A stretch of 64,000 nt of DNA from Tubiluchus corallicola (lineage: Eukaryota > Priapulida > Priapulimorpha > Priapulimorphida > Tubiluchidae). Shown in pieces: positions 25,157 through 38,200 of this stretch; position 1 is the first letter of the stretch, and the number at the start of each line of letters is the position of its first letter. The stretch spans positions 256,001 through 320,000 of the forward strand of contig JAQGDQ010000256.1 in NCBI GenBank assembly GCA_030141605.1, read 5' to 3'. The position numbers and the translations under genes were made by a program. The notes below the pieces were generated by a model. It was not told the origin of the DNA, did not search any database, and was given only the letters and a program-made list of their open reading frames with translations.

Positions 25157-26358
25157 AACAGTAGCAGCTTTTGTAGTGATTACTGGTTGCAGTGCCTTTG
25201 TGTTTAGTTTGTATTTGACAGTAGTGTCCTAGATCCAGTAGCTGAACTGGTCATCGTTTGCAGTAATAATGACTCAAGGTTGAAGGACTAATGAATCAAA
25301 GCCTTTTGCGTTGATTCAGATGTTTCCCTGCTTCCTTTTTGATACCACTGACTGATACTTCATTGACTGCTTTGCTGTGAAACTGTATTTCTTCAACAAT
25401 ATATAGGCGATCATATTGTCTAAACTTCACAACTTCGCGGCCATTCTTTATTTTGGCTCGTTGATGGCAAATACTGTGCCAGCCTTGCCTTTGCTCTTTA
25501 GCTTTTTCATTTATAGTGTTTTGTTCCGTTGTCGTTCCTTTGACCAGTACTTGCACCAGTTATTTTTATAGGCCAGCAATTGTATGATTCTTGTTATATA
25601 AATGTATAGAAAACGTATAGTTGTATAGATGTCTCAGCAAACAAATTGCAAGTGGTATTACTGCTTTATCTCCGATTCTTAACTTGTTTGTTTATAGATT
25701 TTTCCCCTTTGCTGTTTCTAGGTCTGTAGTTGTATACTCTTCTTTCTGGGCATAAGGTTCCAGCAAACACAACATTTTCACTTAAGGACATGGCTCTCCC
25801 AATGTTATACACGGTTTAGTTTAGCTAGAGATTTATGAGGCAGTGAAATAAATATATTGACGGTGGTTGGCTTCTGTTGCGGAGGTGAGAGTAGGAGAAG
25901 TAGGTGAGAGTGTTGACTATGAATTGACATTATTGCGAAAGTGTACTGTGCACATCTGAGCGAATATATTTGCGAAAATTATTGTTATTACAGCAATTTC
26001 TTGTCGTTTTATTATCATCTGAATATGGCTTCCTTGCTATTGATTAGTTATGTCTCGCACTTTCTGTCGTTTCCACCTGCTTGCTGCATTAAAGCGTTTT
26101 CTTCGACAATTCCATCTCACGTCAGAAATCCTTCCTTGATTATTCTGCTAAACTAATTGTTAAGAAATAGCGTGTTGACGCAACTGTAATTAGAACTGGC
26201 TATAAAAAATCGCTTACGCTACTTTTGTGGATGAAGACTGGAAATTGAGGGACATTTCTAGGCACATTCAGTTTTATGGGGGTGGGGGTCAACACAGCTC
26301 TTGAGTTTTGGAGTTTTGTCGGAATTTTCAGATTATGACCTACAATTTTATGTGATTT

Positions 26359-26697
26359 TTAGTTAAACCATAATTTTGTATGCTTCATCATGCGCTTTTT
26401 GGGTACGTATGTCGTGTCGTGTTGTAGCCAGAATATGTACTTTGGTACCTTGGCCTCTGCGTTATCTTTTGCAGAGTACACCGCCATAGTGCCTTGTTGA
26501 AGTCCTAGTAAAACGTAACCTTTTGATATCTTATATCCCGTCACTGTAATTCTCATTTGCTCCAACTGAATTGCTCCCCAACATGTGATACGTTTGCCAT
26601 GGTAACGCGCAAGGAAAAGAATCTGATCTGCTAATGAATAATTTAGGCGGAAGATGATTGCTGTCTTATTCACCTGCGCGCAGCAATAGACGCGCAA
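26359..26697 (-). CDS. Possible coding exon or gene relic, unidentified
   Basis: A minus-strand frame of about 110 codons with balanced codon use, unlike the Phe/Lys/Ile-rich chance frames around it. The central part reads 'KISKGYVLLGLQQGTMAVY', which resembles a beta-propeller strand pair (WD40-like), but this is only an impression. The frame begins at TTG, with a possible acceptor (GCGCGCAG) ten codons in, so it would be a terminal exon if real. In the minus-strand frames just upstream (26.9-27.2 kb) stops interrupt coding-like text, which favours a relic. No protein family was recognised with confidence. Confidence 0.25.
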   Translation of the reverse strand: MRVYCCAQVNKTAIIFRLNYSLADQILFLARYHGKRITCWGAIQLEQMRITVTGYKISKGYVLLGLQQGTMAVYSAKDNAEAKVPKYIFWLQHDTTYVPKKRMMKHTKLWFN

Positions 26698-28199
26698 GAA
26701 TTTGTTTTAATAAATAATGGTGCTGTTGATAAGCGGGTAGATTATGTAAGTGCCTATTAAATTTTGTCTGCTTTGTCGACTAGTGGTAGGTAGGGAGTAG
26801 GGACGTATTGTACTTGAGTTCTGGGTAAATTTAGTCTTAGATATATGCTGTTTTTTATTTTTTGTTCATCTCCGTAACATAAAAAGTGCAAAAAAATGAG
26901 GAAGAAACTTCAAACACATTAATACGCATTAATAACAATTCAAAATTCACTGATTCTATTTGAAAGAAAAGGTAGTGAACGCTTGGAAGTTTTTTGCCGA
27001 CTTTCCTTGTCCAACATAGAGTAATGTCATTTTCTGGCAAAGAACGAATACATCGTCAAATTCAACTTACTGATGTTCATGGTCTTGGTACAGTAATAAC
27101 GGTCTGCCATATATTCAAACATTCGATAGTATTAAAAGATTCAGTAATATTCTTTGGTTGGATTTACGATTCTAAATCGTAGCCTGTATATGGAAAAGCC
27201 GTAGCAATATTAACTTGTTTAAGGGTCACCTCAAAGGTTTTTATCAAGAGTGTTTTTCTAATTAATTATCTTGTACTTTTTAATTTCGTGTTTTTGAGCT
27301 GCTTTTAAATTTTGACATATATTTTTTTCGGATGTTTTTGGTATTAGCCTGAATGTTGTTTGCTAACTGTGCACCAATCAAGACCTTGTTGTAAACGAGC
27401 TTTGTTCAATCAAGTTATCCTGAATAAAAATATTTTCTTCTTATCTTATTTCTTATCTTATCTTATATTAGCATTATTATTTTTAGTGAACAGCATTACG
27501 TGTTCTACATTATTCCGATAAATACTTTCAAGGATTAAAATTATACTCATCCACGTTAAAGTCTACAAAATTAATCTTATCTGTAACTATTATCAGCAAA
27601 TGTTACCTAGCAGAAGTGGTAGTGTATTTGGTAGCCATTGAATGTATCTTTCATAGTACTGTCTATCGAATGTATAATATGCCTTTCTGGCATCTAACAG
27701 TGTGTTTAGAGTTTAGATCTTTAGAGGTATATCCTTAGAATGAAATATTTATAGAATCCTTTGTTTCCTGATTTGCAGAACATGTACGGTGTTTACTAAA
27801 TTGGCGTAAACTATATCAGGACACTAATTCGTGAATTGTTCTTGCAACAAAACAGAAACTGTACTACTCCTGGTTGGAAAAGATCCATAATTTTTAATAA
27901 CCTTAACTTGAATGAACGAATGAGTTGCCTGGTTTTAAGTTTTTTGAAAGTAGTAAGCTTATTCTGCATAGCCCATGCACATTGTATAGTTGAAGGTTTC
28001 AAGAAAGTAAGACATTAACTAAGCTTGAAAATTAATCAGACAATTTGTTTCATGCTGTGCTACACTTAGACAAAAAGTTACACAATATTCTAACAATTTT
28101 TTGTGAAAATTTGGTAATATTGCTTTTGAATTTTGGTTAAAATCTTCATCGGTTGGGACTTGTTGATGATGACTATGTTATTGTATTCGCATTTTATTG

Positions 28200-28514
28200 T
28201 CATCTGATCAAACCTTTGATGAAATTTTGTATTTGTCTGGTCTTACTTGGCTTTGCATAGCTTTGTAAACATTTGTATAGTTTAGATGTTTCTCTGTAAA
28301 AGAAATTTTCTAAAGTAACCCATTTTATTTTGAGAAACCAGTTTGTTTGATTTGAAAAACGTCTGTTCTCTTTCTTTAAGCTGTCTGCTGTCACCTCTGT
28401 GCTAGGACAAAGCTCCACATCTTTCTTAATTTCTCCCACTTTCATGGAATTCAGGCCAGTCAATAAGTTGTCTTGCCTGCTGGTCATGAAGGTGGCCTTA
28501 AGGTGAAAGTCCAT
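28200..28514 (-). CDS. Unidentified 104-codon open frame, minus strand
   Basis: An ATG-initiated frame with mixed hydrophilic composition ('MKVGEIKKDVEL', 'EVTADSLKKENRRF', 'FLKIKWVTL') that looks more coding-like than its neighbours. The frame also continues upstream of the ATG without a stop for several codons (SLSEALE). It lies antisense to the presumed 5' intron of CCDC142. It may be a transposon or retrogene remnant; no family was recognised. Confidence 0.25.
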   Translation of the reverse strand: MDFHLKATFMTSRQDNLLTGLNSMKVGEIKKDVELCPSTEVTADSLKKENRRFSNQTNWFLKIKWVTLENFFYRETSKLYKCLQSYAKPSKTRQIQNFIKGLIR

Positions 28515-28654
28515 TTCTAGAGCTTCACTGAGAGTTATTAGTTTGACTCAGAATCATTCTTTGCACAGGATTAGTGCCAAGATACAGTTTTTAAAGTAGA
28601 AAACCACGTTACCAGGAATAAGTAGTAATGAAACTAATGATATATAATAAGAGT

Positions 28655-28750
28655 AAAGGGAGATACCTGAGTGACTGAGTATGTGCATAGCAGCCAAAGT
28701 TGAGCAATGCTGAGCCTGGCAAGCAAACAGATATGTGATTGCCAGGAATC
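28655..28750 (+). repeat. Short dispersed repeat, copy 2 of 4
   Basis: TGTGCATAGCAGCC, then GAGCAATGCTGAGCCTGGC, matches the copy at 29500-29625 (GTGCATGCTTAGCAACC, AGCATTGCTAAGCCTGGC) with substitutions. Opposite-sense copies lie at 15.2 and 37.4 kb. Confidence 0.45.
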
Positions 28751-29093
28751 ACCAAATCTGGATAGTTTATCTGCCATATTGGCCTTGATTATTTACTAAC
28801 TTCTTTGAAAAAGCATTCAACATAGCTAAGACAGTTTGCCAATGTAGTCTCATCTTCACAAGATTACCTTTGATAATTAGCTAGATTTTTGTCCTGCCAC
28901 ACTCATTCTCACATTAATTCTGTTCCGCTGAGACTTGGCTTACAAATTGCTGATTTTTATAAAACGAAATAGCTTTTGTATTGAGATCATAAAAGTTACT
29001 TTTAATAGGGGAAACGTTGACTGCACACCGAACTAGATGAATAGAGTAACTATGAAATTTATTTTCAACTTTTAGCGTTCTCTTGTTTTTCAG

Positions 29094-29274
29094 ACTAAAT
29101 CAAATGGAATATGATTAAGCCTCCTCTAAAAAAGACTGTAGCTGTTGAATCTGAAGAACCTCCGGCTATTGAAGAAAATCCTTTTCTGACATTGCCTTTC
29201 CAGAGGGCAGAGGAGAAGATCATCCCTGATGTGATAGCTGCTGATGCTGACCGAGCGATAGTGGAACTGAGCAA
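29094..29274 (+). CDS. CCDC142: CCDC142 exon A (first coding exon)
   Basis: Acceptor TGTTTTTCAG, then 17 bases of leader, then ATG at 29111 coding residues 1-54 plus two bases of codon 55; donor GTGAGA. The leader has an in-frame TAA, which fixes this ATG. The N-terminus is Pro/Glu-rich ('VESEEPPAIEENPF') and probably disordered. The following 3.3-kb intron contains one dispersed repeat (29.5 kb) and no other gene. Confidence 0.72.
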
Positions 29275-32200
29275 GTGAGACTGTTTTTATTTTAGATTGT
29301 CTGGCAGTGACAATGTACATCTGTTTAATTGTTTAATTGTTTTTTCGAGACTCACACAACAATTTGTTTGCCTGCATATATGACTGTAATTCTGCTTAGT
29401 TTGAATCAAGGAGCTGTAAGATACAATTAAACCATTTTCAGGCACTTTTACCAGTACAATATTTTTTGAGTAGAGGGCAGTCCTAAATTTTGTTGGTTCA
29501 ATCCTTCCATCCAGTACAAATGTTACACTGCCACGCTGAGTAATCACGACCATATGGTGCATGCTTAGCAACCGAATTTAAGCATTGCTAAGCCTGGCCA
29601 GTAAATAGACGGGTAGGTGTCAAGAAAACTACTTCTGTAAGTTGTGACTGGTATAAAGCCTAACAGGATTTCCGGATCCATTCAGAGCACTGATTTCTTT
29701 GTTAACCTAGCTGACTTGTATGGATGTTTATCTGTGTTAGGTCTGAATTTTTAAAGTTACTTTTTTAAACTTTAAAACTGGCATGGAAGAGCTGTCCTTT
29801 GCAGTATTTTTAAATAAATTTTTGTTATAATTACACTCTGTCTGGCTTTCGAGTTTATTTTAAATTAAAAATTTCCAAGAAATACATAATACTGGCTGGC
29901 ACTTGCAGAGAGTATGTTATAGCAATTTAGCAAATTTCTTTGTTAAAGAACGCTGTTTCATTTTGTACTAGATTTTACGTATCACCCTTCCTTTAAGCGT
30001 TTTCTTGGAGAGCATTGGATGTGCAACGCTTTTTGTTTTCTATAAAAAACTTGAATTACACTTAACCTTAATTAAGCTTAATTTATGTTCTGTATGGTTT
30101 ACTGAGGATTAGTGTCTCCAAAATATCAGCTGTGCTGAATTTTCATGTATTAATTCTTTTAAAGAAAGAGCTAAGGTAAACCTTATGGCTGGTACGTTCT
30201 TTTAATTATTTACCCAAAAATTACTTATTCATCAATTGAGTTAGCCTGAGCCATGTTCAGTTTACACAGTTATGTACTCTATTAATTTCTTTCCTGCCCT
30301 CTTAGCATTATAAAAGCTTGCACACCATTTCATAAAATGCATTAAAATTGATTATCAAAGCCTGTAGGGTGATCGACATTTTGCGTGATCGACGTTTTGA
30401 TGTAAGTTACAGGGATAAAATATTGATGTGGCGTTCGGCACGTCGGCAAACTAAACAAATGGTGGGTCGATGCCTGATGTTTTCAAGAACTGCACGTAGC
30501 CACTGTCACTTTATACAAATAATGCCATTTAACTTTCTAAAACCAATTTTTGTGTTAAATATGTGATGATACATGGACAAGTCGATCTTATAATGTGGCC
30601 TTACTTTACACCAACCACAAAAAGATAAAAGCTAGTGTTGCTGATGTTGAATTTGAAACCATTTGTGCAGACTGTTTGAAATCGCTGCATTTTTAAAAAC
30701 AAAGTTGACTGCTGGTTGTACTATGGAATAGTCATTCAATATTATTAACTTTTTCTTAAAAGTATTAAATTCAGAAACAGTGCAATACAGCATGAAGACT
30801 AAATACAGAAAAGATTTGAATGAAAGAAACATTCATTCAGTATTGTAAACTGGTTACAAAAGCTAATTGAATTTGCCAGGAAGCAACACAACACAGCATG
30901 ACAAGTAAATAGGGAAAAGACCTGATTGCAAGAGAACGACATTCTTGTCACATTTTCTTTCTTACAAATGTGTTCCATGATTATGTTATGAACTTATTCA
31001 ACTGTCTGTGTTCAAAGCCATGTTCACTAGTACTCACCCTCTACTAGAATGTGATTTGTTAATAAGAGTGACATGTTTTATCATTGCTTCATGATAAATA
31101 AAGTTGCCGTTTTTCTTTAAATTTGAACCACCAATTGAAGTGGTATTTATTGTTGCCAGTCTGATGTTTTTGAATTTTTGCAAAATGGTCTGTAGATTTG
31201 TTTGATTTAATTTTTTAGATTCGTCTTGCATTGCAGCTTATATTTGATACTTTTGATAACACTTGATACTCAAGAAAAGTCAACTACAACGGATTACTTA
31301 TTTTTTGCTTAGGACATTTCATGTAGTTCACCCTGGAAAATTTGTTTGCAAGAACACCACTCATCATGCAACTAGCTTTGTACATTCCAGTCAAAGTGTT
31401 CTTATTGGAAAACACTATGGTGTTTTATGTCATCTTATGGAGGAAAGGGCTAGGTAACTTTTTGCTTCTAAAATATTTATGTTCGATTAGAATTGATTAT
31501 TGTGAAGGAAACAGTGTTTCACCTTGCAAGATTAATTGCAATATGACACTGTTACAAAATCAATAGTGTCAAATTGCAATGTATCATATAGAATCCTAAA
31601 AAACACTATCTGTAATTAAATTTCATATTACTGTGAAAACAATAACCACGTGTATTATGCTAATGGGCAAAAACTTGCCAGATTGCTCAGAAATTTCAGT
31701 TTAAGAATTAAAATGAAGACAAAATTTTATTTTTGGAAAAACAGAAATTCCAGTTTCTTTGCATATGAACAATTGACTGGACAAAATTCGTTATCCTGAT
31801 TTTTTATACCTCTATCACTGTCTTGAGTCAAAATGTTCAAAAAATAACTGGTGCTTTTTTCTTTTCTGAAAAGTATATAATGAAACTCTGGATTGGTGCA
31901 AAATAAAAAGTCATTATTTAGCAACAGCAGGAGTCAGTCTTTTTCTGTGTGACACAAATTTAAGCACTTACTTCTGTAAACTTAAATAAAATTAAAAAGA
32001 ACCCAACACGTAGTAAGTGCAAGCTTGGCACAAACAGTGGCATCATATTGTTATGCTATTTAAGCTCATTTCCCAGTTCCAGGTTAACATGATTGTTTAA
32101 AAACACTAATGCTTCAACTTTAATCTTCTTCATAATTGCTAGGTTCTTCTGAAGACATTTAACAATAAGAAACTGAAACTCTGTCTTAAATTTCATTGAC

Positions 32201-35200
32201 GTGCAACCAAGAAACATTGTCAGTCATTATTTTCGCCATTTTATTGATATGATACTTTGCCCTCTTTTGCTTAACACTGTCTGTTTCATAAAACTATTTC
32301 TAATCTTAAAGTCTATCAGTATTTATTTAATATTAGAATTGACATTTTTTATAAATTATATTGTTTGGATTTGTTGGTGAAAATTAGAGCATGAAGATGC
32401 AGAACTGTGGATGCAAAATTGTGTGGCTTCACAATTGGTAACATGGTTTATTTAATGTTATTTTGGCATGTTGTTATAACAAAACAGAATATGCATCATT
32501 ATTTGATACATTCAGAGAATTGAATACATGCTAGTACATACTTTACTTTGCTTACTAAACTATTCTTTCAGGTATTTGTTGTTACGAGATTGCATACAGA
32601 GATTGCATGCTATTTCTGGCTTTGTGCATGGTCTGCAGCGGATTGCTAATGATGAGTACCAGATGCTTCATCAAATTCAGAGATCACCATTAGGTAAATT
32701 CTTCAAAATTGTCTGTGTGTGATTGAACTATGTTTTAACTTTAAACATTGAATGTATGTCACTATGTCGTAAGTACAACTGTACAGTTATACAAGTGAAT
32801 CAAAAGGATTATTGCAATATGAGCCTCATTTACTAGCATTAGGACAGGCATGAAAAGTACATTAAATCTAGGAGGCTTCCTCTTTCTAGCTACTAATGGG
32901 CCAGGACAGTTATACCACATTCGGAGCAATCAACTTGTGGCATTAGATTTCGTACTTGCTATTCCTAAAACCTCCAGATTTACAAATGATGAATTTGAAA
33001 TCAACGTACCTGCACATATAATGTGAATGGTACATTAAGCCACAAGTTATTTAGATCTATGCTAGCTTTGTCAGCAAAATAACCGTCTTGCACAAGTGGG
33101 ATAAAAATGATTATTGTTGCAGAATATAAAACTTCTTTCCCTTGAGATTCCAATTTGATCAACTCCTAGTTAACATTTCTTGTAAAATGACAATACTGCT
33201 AGACAACAACATGTTTCTACAGTATAACCTGTGGTCTAAATTAAAAGATTTTTTAATCTCACCAAAAAAGTATAGAATTTGTCTTTGCTCTGATCAAGTT
33301 AAACTTGTACATAAGTGAATTAAATGCGTGAAAGCAATGCTAAATTTGAATGTCTGAAAAATGTTACACTTCCACTGGGATTCGAACTCAAGACCTTCTG
33401 CTTTCCTGGTAGCTATACTAAGGTTGGTTTGATTGATCTTTGCATGTTAAATTACCGATTTTTTCTTGGACACGCAACTGTTATTGTCGTTTGGGATTAC
33501 TGTGCTTAATCTCCATTATTTATATTGATATAACCGTGCGGCTTGTCTAACTATGTTCCTTAATAGTTATTGATATAGCCAATGTTTTAGTGTTATTGAT
33601 GAAGTACAACATCTCTTCACCCACAAAATGAATAGAGCTGCGATCAATTCTTCTAGCTTGAAAACGATTTATTATCAGTTGTGTAAACTTGTCAGTCCCG
33701 AGTTTTGCCGACTGTAAAGCACATGTCATAAACGTATGGCTAAAATTATTGCACAATGCAGGAGCGAATGCATGGCTACATGGTTGCCACTCTAAGTAGG
33801 CATAAAATATTCAGGGCCAGTGTTGCAATAGCTATTAGCATGATTTTACTGATCAGCATCATATAATCACTTGGGGAATTATACGTGAGTGAATAAAAAC
33901 AGTGCTTCTAATGCAGGCTTTATGGCATGTGCGTGCTATAAGGAATTTTTAAAGAAGAACAATTTTGGACTGCTTACCAAATTACACTTGCCCAATTTGG
34001 CAATCCTTAGTCATTTTTCTTTAATAGTTATGGTTTCTGTTTTGTTTTTTTTTTGTCAAACAACCTACAGGCACTTCTTGAGATGTCTTAGTGTTGCTGA
34101 CTTTGTTGTATTGGTGATGTCACATCTGCAGTTCGAATTTGTGGTAGTAGATCAATCGAGCTACTCCCTAGGTGCCCCAAATAAAAAACCCATATAACTG
34201 GTTGTGTTGGCTGTCTACAGCTTTTGAATTTTCTGTATGGATAGGCAAGTCACAGATATTACTTACAACTACAATGGCTGATGCTGTTAACACCACTCAC
34301 TCTAATTTTCATGTCTGTTTTATACGCTTTCTTGCAAATGTGCCACTGCCTAATTTACTTCCAACTTATATTGACTACAGTTTTTAGTTTGAGGCTTAAG
34401 CATCCCGCAAATGACAAGTAAATGAAAAATGCTAGTATTTTGTGAACTATGAACAATTTCACAAATGTTTTACAGTGGATTTGTATTTTTTTCTGCAACC
34501 TCAATGAAACTTTCTACTGATTGAATATTATTTCTCAGTTAACTGTCAGATTTGCTCTGACTGTAATGTTTACTGTTATAAGTTAGTAAGTGAAGTTTAT
34601 TCTACAAATGTGCCACCGTTACTGTTTGTTGTAAGCTGTACTGTTCATGAAGGACTAGTGTTGCACCAGCCTCCTACAAAACAGAACTGGTCATGATTTC
34701 TTCTCCTGGATGGATCCATCTACATAGAACAAGCTTCCTATGTCAGCTAGACTTTCAACATCGGTAAACGTTTTCAAGAATTCATTAGATGAACATTTTA
34801 GAGAGCTCTTGCTGAACTATGATCATCGAGCTTTAGTATCCCTGCCATCTCTACATATGCTTGATCATGCATTGTACTAAATCAATGTTCTGTATTGTCA
34901 TAAATTTGTATTATTAACCATGCGTGCTAAAGTTCTTCAGAACTACATGAATAATAAACTGCTACTACTAAAAAAAATCCACTGTGATAATTCACAGTAA
35001 GTGCACTGGTGTTCAATGTGTTTCGAGGGAAATGTATTCTTAAAGTATTCTATAAAAATTAAAGTCATAAGAATAATAGGGAGTATTTGAATACCTAGAC
35101 TTTCAATAGTTGCTCAATGAAAATGTAAAAAACCTTCTTACACTATTGGGGCAAATTTAGCTGAAAAGATTACCAAACCTAATGCACAGTTTGCTATGTA

Positions 35201-38200
35201 TTTGACTGATAATTACCCAAATTCTTTCTTTTTTGAACCAGTAATACCTTCTGATGTTATCTAAATTTGCAAAACACTCATTCCTAACAAAAGTTCAGGC
35301 GTTGACAGCTTATTACCGAAGATTATTTCAGATATTATTCCTTATATTGCGATTCCGATGTGCCACATTATTAATTTATCTCTCAGTCTTCGCAATGTAC
35401 CTGATAAAATGAAGGAATCTGTGGTTATACCCTTGTATAAAAGTGGAGAAAATACTAGCTTAAATAATTACCGGCCTGTTTCATTACTGCCATTCTTTTC
35501 TAAAATTCTGGAGAGATGTGTTCACAATCAGTTATACAAATATTTAATCAATCATAATATTCTTAATGATAATCAATTTGGCTTTCGAAAAGGTTTTCCC
35601 ACTGAGTTAGCACTAATTAAAGTATGTGAATAAATTGTAAACACGATAGAAAAAAATTTGATAGCTGCGGGTATATTTTGTGACTTTTGTCGAAAGCATT
35701 TGACAATATGGACCATTCAATTCTTTTTCATAAACTCTCATATTATGGTATTCGAGGTTTGGCCTATAACTGGTTTGAAAATTATTTGTCTAACAGAATC
35801 CAAGTAGGCAGATGTAATAATTGTCTTTCTAAATCTCAAACTATAACATGCGGTGTGCCTCAAGGATCCATGTTAGGACCGTTATTATTTTTAATTTACA
35901 TAAATGATCTAAGCAAGTTACTAAATAGAAATTTCAATTTGCCGATGACACTACTTTGTTTTTTGACTTGTGTTATCACTCTGTTTCAGAAATAAATGAA
36001 CTTTTAAAATTAATTGCTGATTGGTTCAAGGCAAATGTACTATCATTAAATCCTACAAAAACAAAATGTGTTATTTTCCATTCCAGAAATAAAAAATTGC
36101 CTGATAATTGTACCCTATATATTGATGGAGTAGTTATTTAAAAAGTTAGAACTATAAAATTTTTAGGTGTTATGCTTCATGAAAATCTTGATTGGAGGCC
36201 CCATATTAATTATATAAGTTCAAAAATTGCAAAAAATGTTGGCATCATCTCAATTATTAAAAATAAATTACGCAAATTTCACTTAATAATACTATATAAC
36301 TGTCTAATATTACCCTATTTAACTTACTGTTGTATTCTATGGGGGAAAACATATCCAACAAACTTAAATTACTTAGCCAGACACCAGCGTAAGTGTTTGA
36401 GAATCACTTATAATTTAACTAAACAAGCCCCAATTGAACCTATACCCTTTTATAACTGAGGAATTTTAAATTTAGATAACTTAGTTTCTTACCACCTTGC
36501 TATCTATCTGTACAAAACACAGTTTATTACCCCCGCATTTCATAAATCCCGTCGTACTTAATCACCAACATCACTTCACTAGATTTAATGAATATTATAT
36601 TCCATTTTGCAGGACCAGTGTTACCAGACACTTTTTAAATTAAAATTTACCGCTCCAAATCTATGGAGTAAAATATCAATTTATGTGACAACACATCGAA
36701 AATTATATGGCTTTAAGAAATATGTGGAATCTCTTCTGCTCAAATCTTACTTATAATGCATTTTTTGGGTTTTGCAGTGAAGTGCGATAATTACAGTACA
36801 TCCCGCTACTGGTTACATTACAGTTTATATTTTCATGCGTTTGTGTCACGTCTCTGCTGAACTCGTTTCTATTTCATTTCTCTTTTTCTCTATCTTTGTC
36901 TATTATTTTATCTTAACTATTCTCTGTTTTCCTATTTTTTCTCTTGTTAAGCAGTTTTTTCTCCACTTTTCATGGTGGTCTTACAAGCTTTGCTTCTTGA
37001 CCACCATGCAGCATATTTTTCCTGTTGATAAATTATTATGTAGTTAGTAATTATATTAATATAATTCTTTTACAATTATTGTGATTACATTGATTTGAAA
37101 TGTAATACATGTAGTTGATTTGATATATAGTTACAATGCGATGATGTAATCATGCTGAAGTGGACAATAAATTACAAATTACAAATTACAAAATTGCATT
37201 AGGCAAGTTAAGATTCAGCAGTCAACAGTAGTGCCTGTTTAATGTACACAGGTGTTTATGACAGTACGCTGAATGTAGTTGAGTCCAGCTTATTATTAGG
37301 AATGATCTTCTGAGAAGAAACACTAAGCCGTGAAAAGTGCCTTAGCCATATTCGAATCCATGTACAATGTATATTCACTCTGAGTGAGTTAAACAGCCGA
37401 CGGCTGTATGGCAGAAACTATGACATATCCATTTGCTAACCTGGCTTGGCATTACTTAATTTCAGACACTGAGTACACACTGTGACCACTCAGCTGTACA
37501 TCTTGTATCCAGTGGAGAAAACTTATCAGAGGAACTAATAAATTTCTAAGATTTTTTTCAAACATATTGTATCATATAGAATTAGTGGAACAAACTAACC
37601 TTGCAACTTTGGATATTCATTGCATATAGTCTACATAACTGTTTGCAATATCCCATACCTGCAATGTATAGGGTGCCTCAAAAGTAACTGTAAGCTGATT
37701 TCTAATTTTCTTTTTAAACTTATTTCCACTCTCAGCAAGCTCTTATGTGAATCAAAAGGGGCCTTTGACTTTTCTTTTTATTTATTTTTTGACTTGCTAT
37801 AGCAATGACAGCAGCAACCTTTGAAACGAGGTGCAAAATCATCGTGGCATAAGCCCTTTGATCACCAAGTCATGTTCAGTGAAACTTCAGAGCACCATAT
37901 GGACTACATTGTTTTCTCACCACGAACAATGTAGTTTTTCAACACACTGCATTCCTCTAAACTCATTGATTGCAAGAGACTTGGTCTCTGAAGCTCTTGA
38001 GGTCCGTGAAGAAGGTAGTGAAAATAGCAAAGCCTTCTCGTGCAGTACTTGATTTCAGATTTTCATCTAATTTGACTAAAATAATTGCCCAAAGCTTCTG
38101 TTCATCTGTACCAATTTTCAGACATTCTGTTTTGATTTTTAAAGAAATATAGAAAATTTTAACTGTATACATACTGTATAGTGAGTTCTGAGATAGCTTA

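Larger units (their letters stand above)
22533..28199. other. No firm gene; CpG-rich island, microsatellite and coding-like fragments
   Basis: Contents seen: a CpG-dense stretch at 23548-23695; a GC-richer patch at 23.97-24.5 kb with open frames on both strands that start at TTG; the GAT microsatellite at 24990-25156; and a minus-strand open frame at 25296-25556. There is also a coding-like minus-strand frame at 26359-26697. At 27364-27475 a stretch with AATAAA followed by TTATC/TTATT repeats could be the 3' tail of a truncated retroposon. None could be tied to a known protein. Confidence 0.5.

Noticed and set aside
24941-25207. Met-rich 88-codon frame
   Set aside because: Translation of the GAT triplet repeat; no other coding sign.
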